A stretch of DNA of 64,000 nt from Micrococcaceae bacterium Sec5.1 (lineage in GTDB: Bacteria; Actinomycetota; Actinomycetes; Actinomycetales; Micrococcaceae): contig CP143430.1 in the NCBI GenBank assembly GCA_039636795.1, positions 3,100,001 through 3,164,000 on the forward strand. Direction: 5' to 3'. The notes under the pieces are model-generated. The model saw nothing but the letters and a program-made list of their open reading frames with translations, did no database searches and was not told the origin of the DNA. Each line of letters starts with the position of its first letter. Positions within the stretch are counted from its first letter, which is position 1. Positions 48,093-59,440 of the stretch are shown piece after piece. Both the position numbers and the translations under genes were made by a program.

Positions 48093-48857
48093 TCAGTTCC
48101 ACTTGAACCAGCGAATGGCCGCGGCGCCGGCCAGCAATGTCCACATCAGGAGGACCAGTACGGCCGGGAAGGGCACGATGCCCAAAAGGAAGGCATCCCG
48201 CAATGCTTGGCCCAGTGCGCCGGAGGGCAGGAAGTGCACGATGCCCTGGGCTATGGCGGGGAGCCTTTCCGCCGGGACAACGATCCCGCCCAGCGCTCCG
48301 AGGAGGATCCACAGGAGATTGGTGATGGCCAAGGTGGCTTCAGGCCGTACAGTTCCAGCGACCAGGAGTCCCAGCGCAGTGAAGGCGGCCGCACCAAGGA
48401 CGAGTATCCCAAGGCCTGGAAGCCATGCCTCCGGCCGCGGCTGCCAGCCCAGGAGCCCGGCGACTGCCCCCACGACCAGCACTTGGAGGAAGAGAACGAC
48501 GAGCACGGCCAGTATTTTGCCGGCGATCAGGCCACCACGACCCAGGGGAGTGGTGGAGAGGAAGCGCAGAACGCCGTAACGCCGGTCAAATCCTGTGGCA
48601 ATGCCCTGTCCGGTGAAGGCGGTGGACATGGCACAGAGAGCGAGGATTCCGGGCGTCGCCACGTCAATGCGCGAGCCTCCGAGCCCATCCAGCAGGGGAG
48701 TAACAGTCAGCCCGGCCAAAGCAAGAAGCGGAAGGACGACGGCAAGAATCAGCTGTTCGCCGTTCCGCAGCATAGTGATGGTCTCGTAGCGGCCCTGCTG
48801 GAGAATACGGCGCGGCAGGGAAGCGGGCCCGGCATTGGGGGAGAGGAGCTTGCTCAT
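48093..48857 (-). CDS. ABC-2 type transporter permease
   Basis: This 254-aa protein has about six hydrophobic segments in the ABC-2 arrangement, with a cytosolic RRYGVLRFLSTTPLGRGGLIAGK segment characteristic of this family. It pairs with the ATPase encoded directly upstream (4-nt overlap). The ATPase-permease-ctaA order is also found next to suf in mycobacteria. The substrate is not known; haem or a maturation factor is often suggested from context only. Confidence 0.88.
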   Translation of the reverse strand: MSKLLSPNAGPASLPRRILQQGRYETITMLRNGEQLILAVVLPLLALAGLTVTPLLDGLGGSRIDVATPGILALCAMSTAFTGQGIATGFDRRYGVLRFLSTTPLGRGGLIAGKILAVLVVLFLQVLVVGAVAGLLGWQPRPEAWLPGLGILVLGAAAFTALGLLVAGTVRPEATLAITNLLWILLGALGGIVVPAERLPAIAQGIVHFLPSGALGQALRDAFLLGIVPFPAVLVLLMWTLLAGAAAIRWFKWN

Positions 48858-49819
48858 CGGAGGTCCCTTCCGGAAATGTCCAGGAAAACGTCCTCAAGGC
48901 TCCGCGCCTCGAGTCTCAGGGACGCTGGCATGATGTTCCGTTCGGCCCACCAGGCGGTCAGGGCGGCAAGGTCCCCAGGTGCCAGAGCACCGGTGATCGA
49001 GTAGCTGCCGGCACGGGTTTCAAGGACTTGCAGGCCTGCGCCGAGGACGCCTTTGAACTCGAGTCCAGGCGGCGCATCGAAAAAGAGGGTCCGGTCCGTG
49101 ATCGCGGTATCGGCGGAATGATCGTGCCGCAGAAGGTCAGCGACCGTCCCCTCGGCGACGTTGTGTCCGCCGTCGATGATGTAGACGTAGTCCGCCAGGC
49201 GCTCGGCGTCATCCATCAGGTGCGTCGTGAGGACGATGCCCATGCCGGCGTCGCGCAATTCTGCAATGAGGTCGAAAACCACTTGTCGCGAATGCGGATC
49301 CAATCCAGCGCTGGGTTCATCGAGGAAGAGGACCTCGGGGTTGCCAATCAAGGCCGCAGCCAAGGCCACCCGTTGCTTTTGGCCACCTGAGAGGCGCCGC
49401 ACACTGGTGCGGCTGAACTGGGCAATGCCCAGGCGATCCACGAGGGCATCGACGTCCATGGGGTTCCGGTACATGCCGGCAACGTGACGCAACAGGGGGA
49501 TAGGACGGGCCGACGGCGGGAGCCCGCCATCCTGAAGCATGACGCCTACCCGGGACCTCAAGTCAGCGCCGGCAGTATCCGGGTCTGCGCCAAGAAGTGA
49601 AATAGTTCCACCAGTCCGTTTCTGCAAACCTTGGGCACATTCAAGGGTGGTGGTCTTGCCGGCGCCATTGGCCCCGAGGAGGGCGGTAATCCGGCCCCGT
49701 TCAGCCACCATGGACAGGCCACTCACAACACGGAGCATTTTGCCGTCAAGGGCAGCCAGGGGCCCTACATCCTTAATGAGTCCGTCTATAGTGAGGACAG
49801 GGGAATCGGTGGATCGCAC
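48854..49819 (-). CDS. ABC transporter ATP-binding protein
   Basis: The protein of about 321 aa has Walker A GANGAGKTT, Q-loop VMLQDGGLPP, signature RLSGGQKQRVALA, Walker B VLFLDEPSAGLDP and switch TTHL. A C-terminal extension of about 90 residues follows. The start GTG 49819 lies exactly 6 nt from TAGAAT on the minus strand; TTG 49822 is one codon upstream. It forms an exporter with the adjacent permease and is divergent from sufR. Confidence 0.92.
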   Translation of the reverse strand: MRSTDSPVLTIDGLIKDVGPLAALDGKMLRVVSGLSMVAERGRITALLGANGAGKTTTLECAQGLQKRTGGTISLLGADPDTAGADLRSRVGVMLQDGGLPPSARPIPLLRHVAGMYRNPMDVDALVDRLGIAQFSRTSVRRLSGGQKQRVALAAALIGNPEVLFLDEPSAGLDPHSRQVVFDLIAELRDAGMGIVLTTHLMDDAERLADYVYIIDGGHNVAEGTVADLLRHDHSADTAITDRTLFFDAPPGLEFKGVLGAGLQVLETRAGSYSITGALAPGDLAALTAWWAERNIMPASLRLEARSLEDVFLDISGRDLR

Positions 49820-49825
49820 CAAAGT

Positions 49826-49831
49826 ATTCTA
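49826..49831 (-). promoter_or_regulatory. -10 element, leaderless promoter of the ABC-ctaA unit
   Basis: Minus-strand TAGAAT, a near-consensus -10, is followed by 6 nt and GTG 49819. Confidence 0.65.
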
Positions 49832-49864
49832 CGCGAAGTAGTACGGTCGCACCTGGCGGGTGAC

Positions 49865-49883
49865 TAAGGTCAGTCTTGCCTTA
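49865..49883. promoter_or_regulatory. Possible DtxR/IdeR iron box upstream of sufR
   Basis: TAAGGTCAGTCTTGCCTTA matches 13 of 19 positions of the DtxR/IdeR consensus and keeps the TAAGG/CCTTA outer arms. It lies between the divergent ABC-ctaA and sufR promoters, centred about 46 bp before the sufR start, so it could act on either. Confidence 0.45.
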
Positions 49884-49919
49884 CTGGATGCATGAAACAA
49901 ATTACGACATGATTGTGTT

Positions 49920-50749
49920 GTGTATTCCATGAGCAGTCCAATTTCCATGCCCTCCAGGCGGCATGCTGCAGCGGCAGAGGCCTTTGCGCCTTCGTCTGTG
50001 CTGCCGGACGCGGAAGACCGCACAAGGGACCGCGTTCTGGGTGCTGTGTTGGAGAACGGCCCCGTGAGTGCCGCTGAGCTGGGCGACCTCCTTGGTTTCA
50101 CGCCTGCAGCGGTCCGTCGCCATCTGGATCATCTTGAGCGCAATGGCGTTATCGAAGTCAAGCGCGTCGCCAAGGCGGGAGCCGGTGCCGGACGTCCGGC
50201 GCGCCGTTATGTCCTGAGTTCACAAGGGCAATCCAAGCTTGGCGATGACTACTTGAACATCGCCAGCTCCGCGCTCAGGCGGCTACAGGAAATTGCCGGC
50301 GAGGATGCAGTCCGCGAGTATGCAGAGGAGCGCTTCTCTGAAATGGAGCGCCGGTATGCACCGGAAGTTGCCGCCGCCGGGCAGGACATCGCCGCCCGAG
50401 CCCTGGCCTTATCCAAGGCCCTCAGCCGGGACGGCTATGTAGCCTCTGCCCATTCCATTGAGGCCAAAGCCCCTCTGCCGGCAGAATTTTCCAGTGTCCA
50501 GCTCTGCCAGGGACATTGCCCCATCCAGCAGCTCGCAGCGGAATTCCCTGTTTTTTGCGACAGCGAGACCAAAGTCTTTTCCCGCTTAGTGGGCGTCGAT
50601 GTCCGGCGTCTTTCAACCCTGGCGCAAGGCGGGCACGTCTGCACCACCCACATACCTACCGGGCGACCAGCTGCCACGGTGCATCACAGCACCGCAGAGC
50701 AGTCCGGGAACCCGTACCAGGAATCAAACAACCAGCAAGAAAGGCCGTG

Positions 50750-50750
<1 letters not shown>
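49920..50750 (+). CDS. sufR: SufR-type Fe-S cluster-sensing repressor
   Basis: The 276-aa protein has an N-terminal winged helix ([41 protein letters not shown]) and C-terminal cysteines CQGHC, then CDSE after 13 residues, and a fourth Cys in HVCTTH, consistent with a [4Fe-4S] ligand set. Holo-SufR represses the suf operon it leads. GTG 49920 lies 6 nt after CATGAT; ATG 49929 is an alternative. Its stop overlaps sufB (TGATG). Confidence 0.92.
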
Positions 50751-52213
<1,463 letters not shown>

Positions 52214-52215
52214 CA

Positions 52216-53529
52216 ATGACTGATATCACTACTGAAAAGGCACGCATCGGCGCGCCCTCGGCCCAGCCGTTTATCAACGGCTTCACCGAGGAAGGCGAAA
52301 ACCTTTCGCCCGTAAATACCGGAACGAACACCAGCACGACGTCGGAGCAGCCTGCTGCTGGTCCGCTCGGTGGCGCATCGGTCAAGAGCCACTCGCATGG
52401 CGGCGGCGTCGGCATCCCGGACAGCTCCCGCGCCGGCCGCCTCACGTCCTACAAGCTGGAGGACTTCAAGCCCCTGACCGGCCTTGAAGAAGACTGGCGT
52501 TTCACGCCGCTGAAGCGCCTGCGCGGTCTCCACACCGAGGTCCTTAACGGTGCAGCTCCGGCTGTCAGCGTGACTGCACCGTCCGGCGTCGTCGTCGAAA
52601 CGGTTGGCCGCGAGGACAAGCGGATCGGCCAGGCAGCCATCCCCGAGGACCGCGTGTCCGCCAACGGTTGGGAGAACTTCGCCGAAGCTACCGTTGTCAC
52701 GGTTCCGGCTGAGCTCCAGGCCGAGAGCGAAGTTTCCGTCCTGATCACCGGATCCAGCGAGGCTCCTGCTGCCCAGCACATCGTGATCGTGGCAGAGCGT
52801 TTCTCCAAGGCGGTCGTGGTCCTGGATCACCAGGGCACGGCTGTTGTCTCGGAGAACGTTGAGATCATCGTCGAAGATGGCGCTGAGCTCACGGTCGTGT
52901 CCTTGCAGGAATGGGCCGACAACGCTGTTCACGCGTCGGCCCAGCAGGCCAGGATCGGCCGCGACGCGAAGTTCAAGCACATTGTGGTCAGCCTCGGCGG
53001 CGACGTTGTGCGCGTTACGCCGTCCACCCGCTTCACGGCCCCTGGTGCCGACGTCGAAATGTTCGGCTTGTACTTCGCCGATGCCGGTCAGCACCTTGAG
53101 CAGCGCCTGTTTGTTGACCACGCGGTGGCCAACTGCAAGTCGCGCGTGCTCTACAAGGGCGCGCTGCAGGGCCGCAATGCCCACACTGTGTGGGTGGGCG
53201 ACGTCCTGATCCGTAAGGAAGCAGAAGGCACTGACACCTATGAGGCCAACCGCAACCTGGTCCTGACGGACGGCGCGCGTGCGGACTCTGTGCCGAACCT
53301 GGAAATCGAAACTGGACTCATCGAGGGTGCCGGCCATGCCAGCGCCACCGGCCGTTTCGACGACGAGCACCTTTTCTACCTCATGGCACGCGGCATTCCC
53401 GAAAAGGTAGCCCGCCGCCTGGTGGTCCGAGGCTTCCTCAACGAGATCATCCAGCAGATCAACGTCCCGGCAATCGAAGAACGCCTGACCGCAGCTGTTG
53501 AGCGCGAACTCGCCGCGACCGACAACTAG
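52216..53529 (+). CDS. sufD: Fe-S cluster assembly protein SufD
   Basis: The 437-aa SufD is a SufB paralogue and its partner in the scaffold. It shares the beta-helix core and the C-terminal block GRFDDEHLFYLMARGIPEKVARRLVVRGF. The N-terminal 100 residues are poorly conserved. It begins 2 nt after the sufB stop. Confidence 0.95.
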   Translation: MTDITTEKARIGAPSAQPFINGFTEEGENLSPVNTGTNTSTTSEQPAAGPLGGASVKSHSHGGGVGIPDSSRAGRLTSYKLEDFKPLTGLEEDWRFTPLKRLRGLHTEVLNGAAPAVSVTAPSGVVVETVGREDKRIGQAAIPEDRVSANGWENFAEATVVTVPAELQAESEVSVLITGSSEAPAAQHIVIVAERFSKAVVVLDHQGTAVVSENVEIIVEDGAELTVVSLQEWADNAVHASAQQARIGRDAKFKHIVVSLGGDVVRVTPSTRFTAPGADVEMFGLYFADAGQHLEQRLFVDHAVANCKSRVLYKGALQGRNAHTVWVGDVLIRKEAEGTDTYEANRNLVLTDGARADSVPNLEIETGLIEGAGHASATGRFDDEHLFYLMARGIPEKVARRLVVRGFLNEIIQQINVPAIEERLTAAVERELAATDN

Positions 53530-53550
53530 CAAAGACCAGGCAGGACAAGC

Positions 53551-53907
53551 ATGAGTGAACAAACCAAGGGCGAACTGGTATGCAACGCCAATGACATCCA
53601 GGTCAAGCAGGCGCTGCGCGTCCTGATCGATGACTATCCGGTAGCCATCGTGAGGGACTCGATGGGCGAGATCCATGCCGTCGGCGATACCTGCTCGCAC
53701 GCGGACATCTCGCTGTCTGAAGGCGAGATTGAAGGCTGTGCGATTGAGTGCTGGGGCCACGGTTCCCAGTTCGACCTCCGCAGCGGACAGCCTCTTCAGC
53801 TGCCTGCCTACGACCCCGTTCCCGTTTTCGCAGTCACCATCGATGGTGACGACGTCTACGTGGACGTGACCAACGTTGTGAACGGTGCTTCGGTAGATAA
53901 CTACTAA
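53551..53907 (+). CDS. Rieske-type [2Fe-2S] ferredoxin of the suf cluster
   Basis: This 118-aa single Rieske domain has both ligand pairs: CSHAD (C-x-H) and CWGHGSQFD (C-x2-H), with VFAVTIDGDDVYVD at the end. It resembles 'non-haem iron oxygenase ferredoxin' subunits, but its place between sufD and sufC is common in actinobacteria. That suggests a role as electron donor in, or client of, Fe-S assembly. The exact function is not established. Confidence 0.9.
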   Translation: MSEQTKGELVCNANDIQVKQALRVLIDDYPVAIVRDSMGEIHAVGDTCSHADISLSEGEIEGCAIECWGHGSQFDLRSGQPLQLPAYDPVPVFAVTIDGDDVYVDVTNVVNGASVDNY

Positions 53908-53951
53908 GCGCCCGGTATCACCAGACTTACGAACGGAAAAGAAAGAAGAGC

Positions 53952-54737
<786 letters not shown>

Positions 54738-54750
54738 TTAGGATCATTCC

Positions 54751-55083
54751 ATGACCGAAATCAACGCGGCGCGCACCAGCCTCGAGGACGTTGAGGAAGC
54801 GCTCAAGGACGTCATTGACCCGGAGCTCGGTGTCAACGTCGTGGACTTGGGCCTCCTCTATGGCCTGAAGTACTCAGATGAGGACGGCGCACTCCTGATC
54901 GACATGACACTGACGACGGCGGCTTGCCCGCTCACGGACGTGCTGGAAGAGCAGGTAGGCAAGTCCCTCGACGGAGTCGTGGACGAGTGGCGCCTGAACT
55001 GGGTATGGATGCCGCCATGGGGTCCCGAGCGGATCACCGACGACGGCAAGGACCAGATGCGGGCCCTCGGCTTTAACATCTGA
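54751..55083 (+). CDS. sufT: SufT/MIP18-like metal-sulfur cluster protein (DUF59)
   Basis: The 110-aa protein has the DUF59 signature EEALKDVIDPELGVNVVDLGLLYGLK and the conserved Cys in TTAACPLTDVLE. SufT-like proteins assist Fe-S cluster maturation. It closes the operon directly after sufC; no sufS or sufU lies between, unlike many other actinobacterial suf operons. Confidence 0.92.
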   Translation: MTEINAARTSLEDVEEALKDVIDPELGVNVVDLGLLYGLKYSDEDGALLIDMTLTTAACPLTDVLEEQVGKSLDGVVDEWRLNWVWMPPWGPERITDDGKDQMRALGFNI

Positions 55084-55110
55084 TTGGCAGTTTTCGCCCT
55101 CCAAGGGCAA

Positions 55111-55147
55111 AGAAATGGTTCCGGACCTGTGGTCCGGAACCATTTCT
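55111..55147. terminator. Terminator of the suf operon
   Basis: A perfect 17-bp stem (55111-55127 with 55131-55147) with a 3-nt loop begins AGAAATGG and ends CCATTTCT. The AT-rich ends allow it to terminate both the suf operon and the converging metallopeptidase gene. Confidence 0.85.
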
Positions 55148-55190
55148 GCATTTAGCCGTTGGCTCAGGAAATAAACCGTCGCCACCGCAG

Positions 55191-56090
55191 CTATGGCGCC
55201 GCAACACCAAACGTGTCGCATTTGTTGATGTCGCCCGTGGCGTATCCCTGGTAGAACCACTTCTGCCGCTGCGCGCTTGAGCCATGGGTCCAGGACTCCG
55301 GCGAGACCCGACCTGTTGCTGCCTTCTGGATTCGGTCATCGCCGACGGCGGACGCAGCGGACAGCGCGTCCTGCAGGTCCTGCTCGGTGAGGGGGTCAAG
55401 GAACGGCTTGCCCGTTGCCGGGTCTTTCTGCGTGGTCGCATGGCGAACCCAGAGTCCTGCGTAACAGTCCGCCTGCAATTCAACCCGGACTGCACCGGAC
55501 TCCGGCCCTTGGGGATCCTGTTGTGCCCGGTCAAGGTTGCCCAGGATGCTTTGGATGTGATGGCCGAATTCATGGGCCACCACATACTCCTGCGCCAGTG
55601 GCCCGCCTGATGAGCCAAAACGGGTCACGAGCTCATCGAAGAACCCGGGGTCGAAGTATGCCTTGGTATCCGCCGGGCAGTAGAACGGACCGACAGCCGT
55701 GGTAGCAGCACCACATCCGGTATTCGTCCCTTGCTCGAAGATGACTGTTCCGGGCCGGGAATACTGAACGTTGTACTGGGCGAGGTATTCGGGCCAAAAA
55801 GCATTAAGGCTGTTGACAGTGCCTGTGATCCGGCAGTCGAGTCGTTTGTCCGCATCAGCGCCCGTCTTGCACTCCTGTACACCGCCGCTTCCACCTTCGA
55901 CGGCGGGTGGCTGGGTTCCGCCACCAGTAAGGTCGCCAAGGATGTTGGGGTTGATTCCGAAGAGGGCCAGAAGCAGCACGACGATGCCACCACCAATCCC
56001 GCCACCTATTTTCGTCCCGCGGCCCATGCCTCCGCCGCGTCGGTCTTCTACTTGGGATGGGTCTAGCTGCGCACCGTCATTGAAACTCAT
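55191..56090 (-). CDS. Neutral zinc metallopeptidase (YpfJ family)
   Basis: The 299-aa protein has a short N-terminal segment, one membrane helix (GGGIVVLLLALFGI near residue 35) and an extracytoplasmic catalytic domain. Its HExxH motif is AHEFGHHIQ, followed by ELQADCYAGLW with the third ligand Glu. Six cysteines suggest disulfides. The family (YpfJ, 'putative neutral zinc metallopeptidase') has no firm substrate. ATG 56090 lies 6 nt from TATTCT; a longer frame upstream is antisense to the acyl-CoA ligase gene. Confidence 0.9.
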   Translation of the reverse strand: MSFNDGAQLDPSQVEDRRGGGMGRGTKIGGGIGGGIVVLLLALFGINPNILGDLTGGGTQPPAVEGGSGGVQECKTGADADKRLDCRITGTVNSLNAFWPEYLAQYNVQYSRPGTVIFEQGTNTGCGAATTAVGPFYCPADTKAYFDPGFFDELVTRFGSSGGPLAQEYVVAHEFGHHIQSILGNLDRAQQDPQGPESGAVRVELQADCYAGLWVRHATTQKDPATGKPFLDPLTEQDLQDALSAASAVGDDRIQKAATGRVSPESWTHGSSAQRQKWFYQGYATGDINKCDTFGVAAP

Positions 56091-56096
56091 ACAGTC

Positions 56097-56102
56097 AGAA
56101 TA
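56097..56102 (-). promoter_or_regulatory. -10 element, leaderless promoter of the metallopeptidase
   Basis: Minus-strand TATTCT is followed by 6 nt and ATG 56090. Confidence 0.55.
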
Positions 56103-56138
56103 GACGTCACCATTGGTGCCGGAGGGCGAACACTGCCG

Positions 56139-56144
56139 TAAAAT
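56139..56144 (+). promoter_or_regulatory. -10 element, leaderless promoter of the acyl-CoA ligase
   Basis: TAAAAT is followed by 7 nt and ATG 56152, favouring this start over the upstream in-frame GTG 56113. Confidence 0.55.
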
Positions 56145-56151
56145 TGCGGGG

Positions 56152-57543
56152 ATGCCTTTTCTGGACAAAATTGAGCTCTGGGCCGATGAGCGTCCCCACG
56201 ACACCGCCGTCGTTGTGGGCCGCAGCCGGCTCAACTGGGCCGAGCTCCGCGACGCCGCGGCAAGCCTGCTTGGCCACGCGACGGCCACTACTGTGCTTGC
56301 CGAACCCAACTCCACTGACTTCGTCGCGAAGTTTACGGCGGCGGTGGCGGGGGAGCGCCGCTGTGCTGTGCTGGACCCACAGTGGCCTGCAGCAATGGTG
56401 GAGGAAGTGACGTCGCGCATCGTCGACTCCACCATCTCAACCGGCGTGGACCTTGTGGACGGGGATCCGTCCACAACCTTCCTGATTGGGCTTACCTCCG
56501 GCACGACTTCAGTGCCCAAGGCGTTCACACGGTCCCGCCGGTCGTGGCAGGTCTCGTTCGACGCTTCGATCGAGTTCTTTGGGCTCTCGCAGGACGATCG
56601 GACCCTGGCGGCAGGTCCCCTCTCCTCCAGCTTGAACCTCTACGCCCTGTCCGAATGCCTGTACGCGGGCTCCGCGTTTCACTCGCTGGAATCGTTCGAC
56701 GTCGGTGACGCGCATGCAGCGATAAGCCACGACAACATCACAAGACTCGTGCTCACCCCGACCATGCTGCGTTTGCTCAGCGAACGTGGCTTGGCTGGAG
56801 ACGTGGATGCTTCCGGCATCCGCAGCATCATCTGCGCGGGTTCCAAGCTGGATGGCCGTACGTTGGAAGCGGCGCGGCGCTGGGCCCCACATGCTGCCAT
56901 CTTTGAGTACTACGGAGCCTCCGAATTGAGCTTCGTCTCCGGCACGCGGCTGGCTGCCGGGGAACCGCTCGACGTCGGGGGTACTGGGATTGGCCGGCCT
57001 TTTCCTGGTGTGGAATTGCGAATCCTGGACGACGCCGGCCAGATTCTGCCGGATGGGGAGCACGGCAACATCAGCGTCCGCAGTGGGATGGTGAGCAACG
57101 GCTACCTGTGGGGCGACGACGGCCAAGCCCTCCGCTGCTTGGACGGCTGGTACACAGTGGGGGACCAGGGCTATCTCGCCGACGGGATCCTGCACATTCT
57201 GGGACGTCGTTCGGACATGATCATCACGGCGGGGAAGAACGTGTACCCACACGAGGTGGAACTCGCCCTCGCTTCCGTTCCAGGCATCGAAGTTGCGGTA
57301 GCAGCCGGCGCTCCGGATGACATCCGCGGCCAAAAGGTGATTGCCGGCGTCGTTCCCGCTTATGGTGCCGTCACGGCGACGCAGCTCCGCACTGGCCTTG
57401 ATGGCCTGCTCGCGCGGGACAAGTGGCCTCTGCAGTACTACGTCCTGTCCGAGTTACCGATTACGGATCGCGGTAAGGTCAGCCGGATGGTGCTGCTCGA
57501 CTGGATCAAAAACCATGATGCCCGGGCGCGTCCCCTTGGGTAG
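56152..57543 (+). CDS. AMP-forming acyl-CoA ligase (YhfT-like)
   Basis: This 463-aa member of the adenylate-forming superfamily lacks part of the usual N-terminal domain. Core motifs are visible: P-loop TSGTTSVPKAF (normally TSGSTGxPKG), YYGASE, the GWYTVGDQGY and GRRSDMIITAGKNVYPHEVE hinge region and the C-terminal lysine in TDRGKVSRMVLL. The partner gene directly downstream is a thiolase and the facing genes encode a biotin transporter. This is the same association as the B. subtilis yhfU(bioY)-yhfT-yhfS operon. A role in supplying or salvaging a biotin or pimelate-type acyl-CoA is plausible but unproven. Confidence 0.85.
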   Translation: MPFLDKIELWADERPHDTAVVVGRSRLNWAELRDAAASLLGHATATTVLAEPNSTDFVAKFTAAVAGERRCAVLDPQWPAAMVEEVTSRIVDSTISTGVDLVDGDPSTTFLIGLTSGTTSVPKAFTRSRRSWQVSFDASIEFFGLSQDDRTLAAGPLSSSLNLYALSECLYAGSAFHSLESFDVGDAHAAISHDNITRLVLTPTMLRLLSERGLAGDVDASGIRSIICAGSKLDGRTLEAARRWAPHAAIFEYYGASELSFVSGTRLAAGEPLDVGGTGIGRPFPGVELRILDDAGQILPDGEHGNISVRSGMVSNGYLWGDDGQALRCLDGWYTVGDQGYLADGILHILGRRSDMIITAGKNVYPHEVELALASVPGIEVAVAAGAPDDIRGQKVIAGVVPAYGAVTATQLRTGLDGLLARDKWPLQYYVLSELPITDRGKVSRMVLLDWIKNHDARARPLG

Positions 57544-57571
57544 CGGCGGCCCCTTGGGAAGCGGCCCTTCC

Positions 57572-58762
57572 ATGCAGCAGGTCGACGAGTCCCGCCAGCC
57601 GGTCATCATCGCGGCGCTGCGGACTCCGATCTGCCGGGCAAACGGGCAGCTGAGGCAGCTCCGCGCCCCGGATCTCCTGGCACCGGTCATCCGTTCCCTC
57701 ATCGAGCGGGCTGGCGTTGATCCAGCCGAGGTGAACGATGTCATCATGGGCAATGCTGTTGGTGGTGGCGGAAACGTGGCGCGCTTCGCCGCTCTCCAGG
57801 CCGGTTTGCCTGTCACGGTCCCGGGGCTCACCGTGGACCGGCAGTGTGGTTCCGGCTTGGATGCCATTGCGCTTGCGGCGCGCCTGGTTGGCGCCGGCGG
57901 CGACCCGCTCTATGTTGCCGGAGGGGTGGAAAGCATCAGTACGGCTCCAGCGCGGGCCAACAGGACCGACGACGGCGGACTGGACTTTTTCTCTCGGGCC
58001 GCCTTTGTGCCACCCCTGTTTGGTGATCCTGACATGGGTGTCGCTGCGGAAAATGTTGCCCGCGAGTTTGATATCAGCCGTGAGAGGCAGGATGAGTACG
58101 CACTCCGCAGCCATCGGCGCGCTCTTGAGGCCGCTGCAACGGGGAAGCTGGCAGGCGAAATCGTGGCACTTGAAAACGAGGGAACCATCGTCGAGGCCGA
58201 CGACGGCCCCAAGCCTTCGTTGCGCGCCTCACTGATGTCGCGGTTCCCGGCAGTTTTCGTCCCCGACGGAACTGTCACGGCAGCGAACTCGTGTTTTGAT
58301 GCCGACGCAGCTGCCGCCGTCGTCATAACTTCGCTGAAGCGCGCCCGGGAGATGGGCGCGGTGGACGGCTTGCTGGTTTTGGGTTGTGAGACCACAGGTG
58401 TGGATCCGGAGTTGCTGGGCATCGGGGCCGCACACGCCGCCGAGCAGTTGTTGGCTCAACATGGCGTGGCTGCAACCGACGTAGACCTCATCGAATTCAA
58501 TGAAGCCTTTGCGTCCCAGACCATCGCTTGCCTTGATCATTTGGGTATCGATCCTGGAAAAGCCAATGCCGAGGGCGGGGCCTTGGCTTTTGGGCACGGT
58601 TACGGCGCTTCGGGGGCTGTTCTGGTGACGCGCTTGCTTACCCAGGCTCGCGGCCTCTCTGAAAATTCCGGGCTGGCGCCGCTGGGCTTAGCCATGATCA
58701 GTATCGCGGGGGGCATGGGCACCGCAGCCCTCATGCGCTACGCCCGGCTCCAGCCCAACTGA
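57572..58762 (+). CDS. Thiolase-family protein with altered active site (YhfS-like)
   Basis: The 396-aa protein has the thiolase fold: PVIIAALRTPICRANGQLR at the start, nucleophile Cys in DRQCGSGLDAI, NEAFASQ and GGALAFGHGYGASGA. Two differences stand out: GHP is GHG, and the C-terminal catalytic Cys of CIGGGxG is Ser (MISIAGGMG). It may therefore not do ordinary thiolysis. ATG 57572 is preferred; ATG 57515/57518 would overlap the ligase gene. The pair is probably co-transcribed. Confidence 0.82.
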   Translation: MQQVDESRQPVIIAALRTPICRANGQLRQLRAPDLLAPVIRSLIERAGVDPAEVNDVIMGNAVGGGGNVARFAALQAGLPVTVPGLTVDRQCGSGLDAIALAARLVGAGGDPLYVAGGVESISTAPARANRTDDGGLDFFSRAAFVPPLFGDPDMGVAAENVAREFDISRERQDEYALRSHRRALEAAATGKLAGEIVALENEGTIVEADDGPKPSLRASLMSRFPAVFVPDGTVTAANSCFDADAAAAVVITSLKRAREMGAVDGLLVLGCETTGVDPELLGIGAAHAAEQLLAQHGVAATDVDLIEFNEAFASQTIACLDHLGIDPGKANAEGGALAFGHGYGASGAVLVTRLLTQARGLSENSGLAPLGLAMISIAGGMGTAALMRYARLQPN

Positions 58763-58765
58763 CCA

Positions 58766-58807
58766 GCATTAGTGGTTGTTATGACGCCTGAAAACAACCA
58801 CGAATGC
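58766..58807. terminator. Bidirectional terminator between thiolase and bioN
   Basis: GCATT-A-GTGGTTGTT (58766-58780) pairs with AACAACCAC-G-AATGC (58793-58807) with a single mismatch around a 12-nt loop. It fills the 48-bp gap between the two converging genes; its 3' end overlaps only the edge of bioN's intergenic side. Confidence 0.75.
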
Positions 58808-58810
58808 CAG

Positions 58811-59440
58811 CTACTTGGGTTCGTCAGGTTCCCCGAGTCCGCGGGCGGCCAAGGCGTCGCCGGTTTGGCGTGCATAAGCGACCGTCGTGATAAAGACGGG
58901 GAGTACCAATGCCCTGGGATTGCGTTCAAGTCCGCGGGCGCGGGCGGCATCCCTTACGTCCGAAAAGGCTCCAGCAATGAAGGGGATACTCCTGAGCATC
59001 ACGGCAATGGTGAGCGCGAAGCGCTCGGGATCGGCACCAAAGCGCTGGAACGGTTTGGCGAGGGAGACAACGCCGTCCAACAGGTCCTGGACGGGTGTGG
59101 TGGCGGTCAGAACCGAGGCTGCGACGACGCACACCAGGACGTTCAGGACGATGCGTGCAGCCGTGGGGGCACCTAATTGCCACCATTGGAACAATCCGAT
59201 CACCACGAGGATGGGCGTCACCATCCATATGGCACGCATCAGACGGCGCAAACCGGCCCCGCTCAGCAGGAACAAGCCGCACATGATGGCGAAGACCAGC
59301 AGCGAAACTGCCCAGTCGACAATCAGGAAGGACGCGGTTCCGCACCCTGCAACCACCAGGAATTTCAGCCACAACGGGGTTCGGTGGATGGGCGAGTTGC
59401 CCGGCACATAGTTTGCTATCAGGAAGCCGTGGCCCCTCAT
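58811..59440 (-). CDS. bioN: Biotin ECF transporter transmembrane subunit (BioN/EcfT)
   Basis: This 209-aa membrane protein of the CbiQ/EcfT family couples the ATPase to the substrate-binding subunit. About five helices are visible. The two conserved coupling motifs with Ala-Arg-Gly are DAARARGLERN and LAARGLGE. Its ATG overlaps the bioM stop by 4 nt. Together with BioM and BioY it forms a dedicated group I ECF importer. Confidence 0.9.
   Translation of the reverse strand: MRGHGFLIANYVPGNSPIHRTPLWLKFLVVAGCGTASFLIVDWAVSLLVFAIMCGLFLLSGAGLRRLMRAIWMVTPILVVIGLFQWWQLGAPTAARIVLNVLVCVVAASVLTATTPVQDLLDGVVSLAKPFQRFGADPERFALTIAVMLRSIPFIAGAFSDVRDAARARGLERNPRALVLPVFITTVAYARQTGDALAARGLGEPDEPK

Noticed and set aside
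50516..50749. N-terminal extension of SufB by 78 residues
   Set aside because: It runs through sufR in another frame, and the family N-terminus begins at ATG 50750 with a stop/start overlap.
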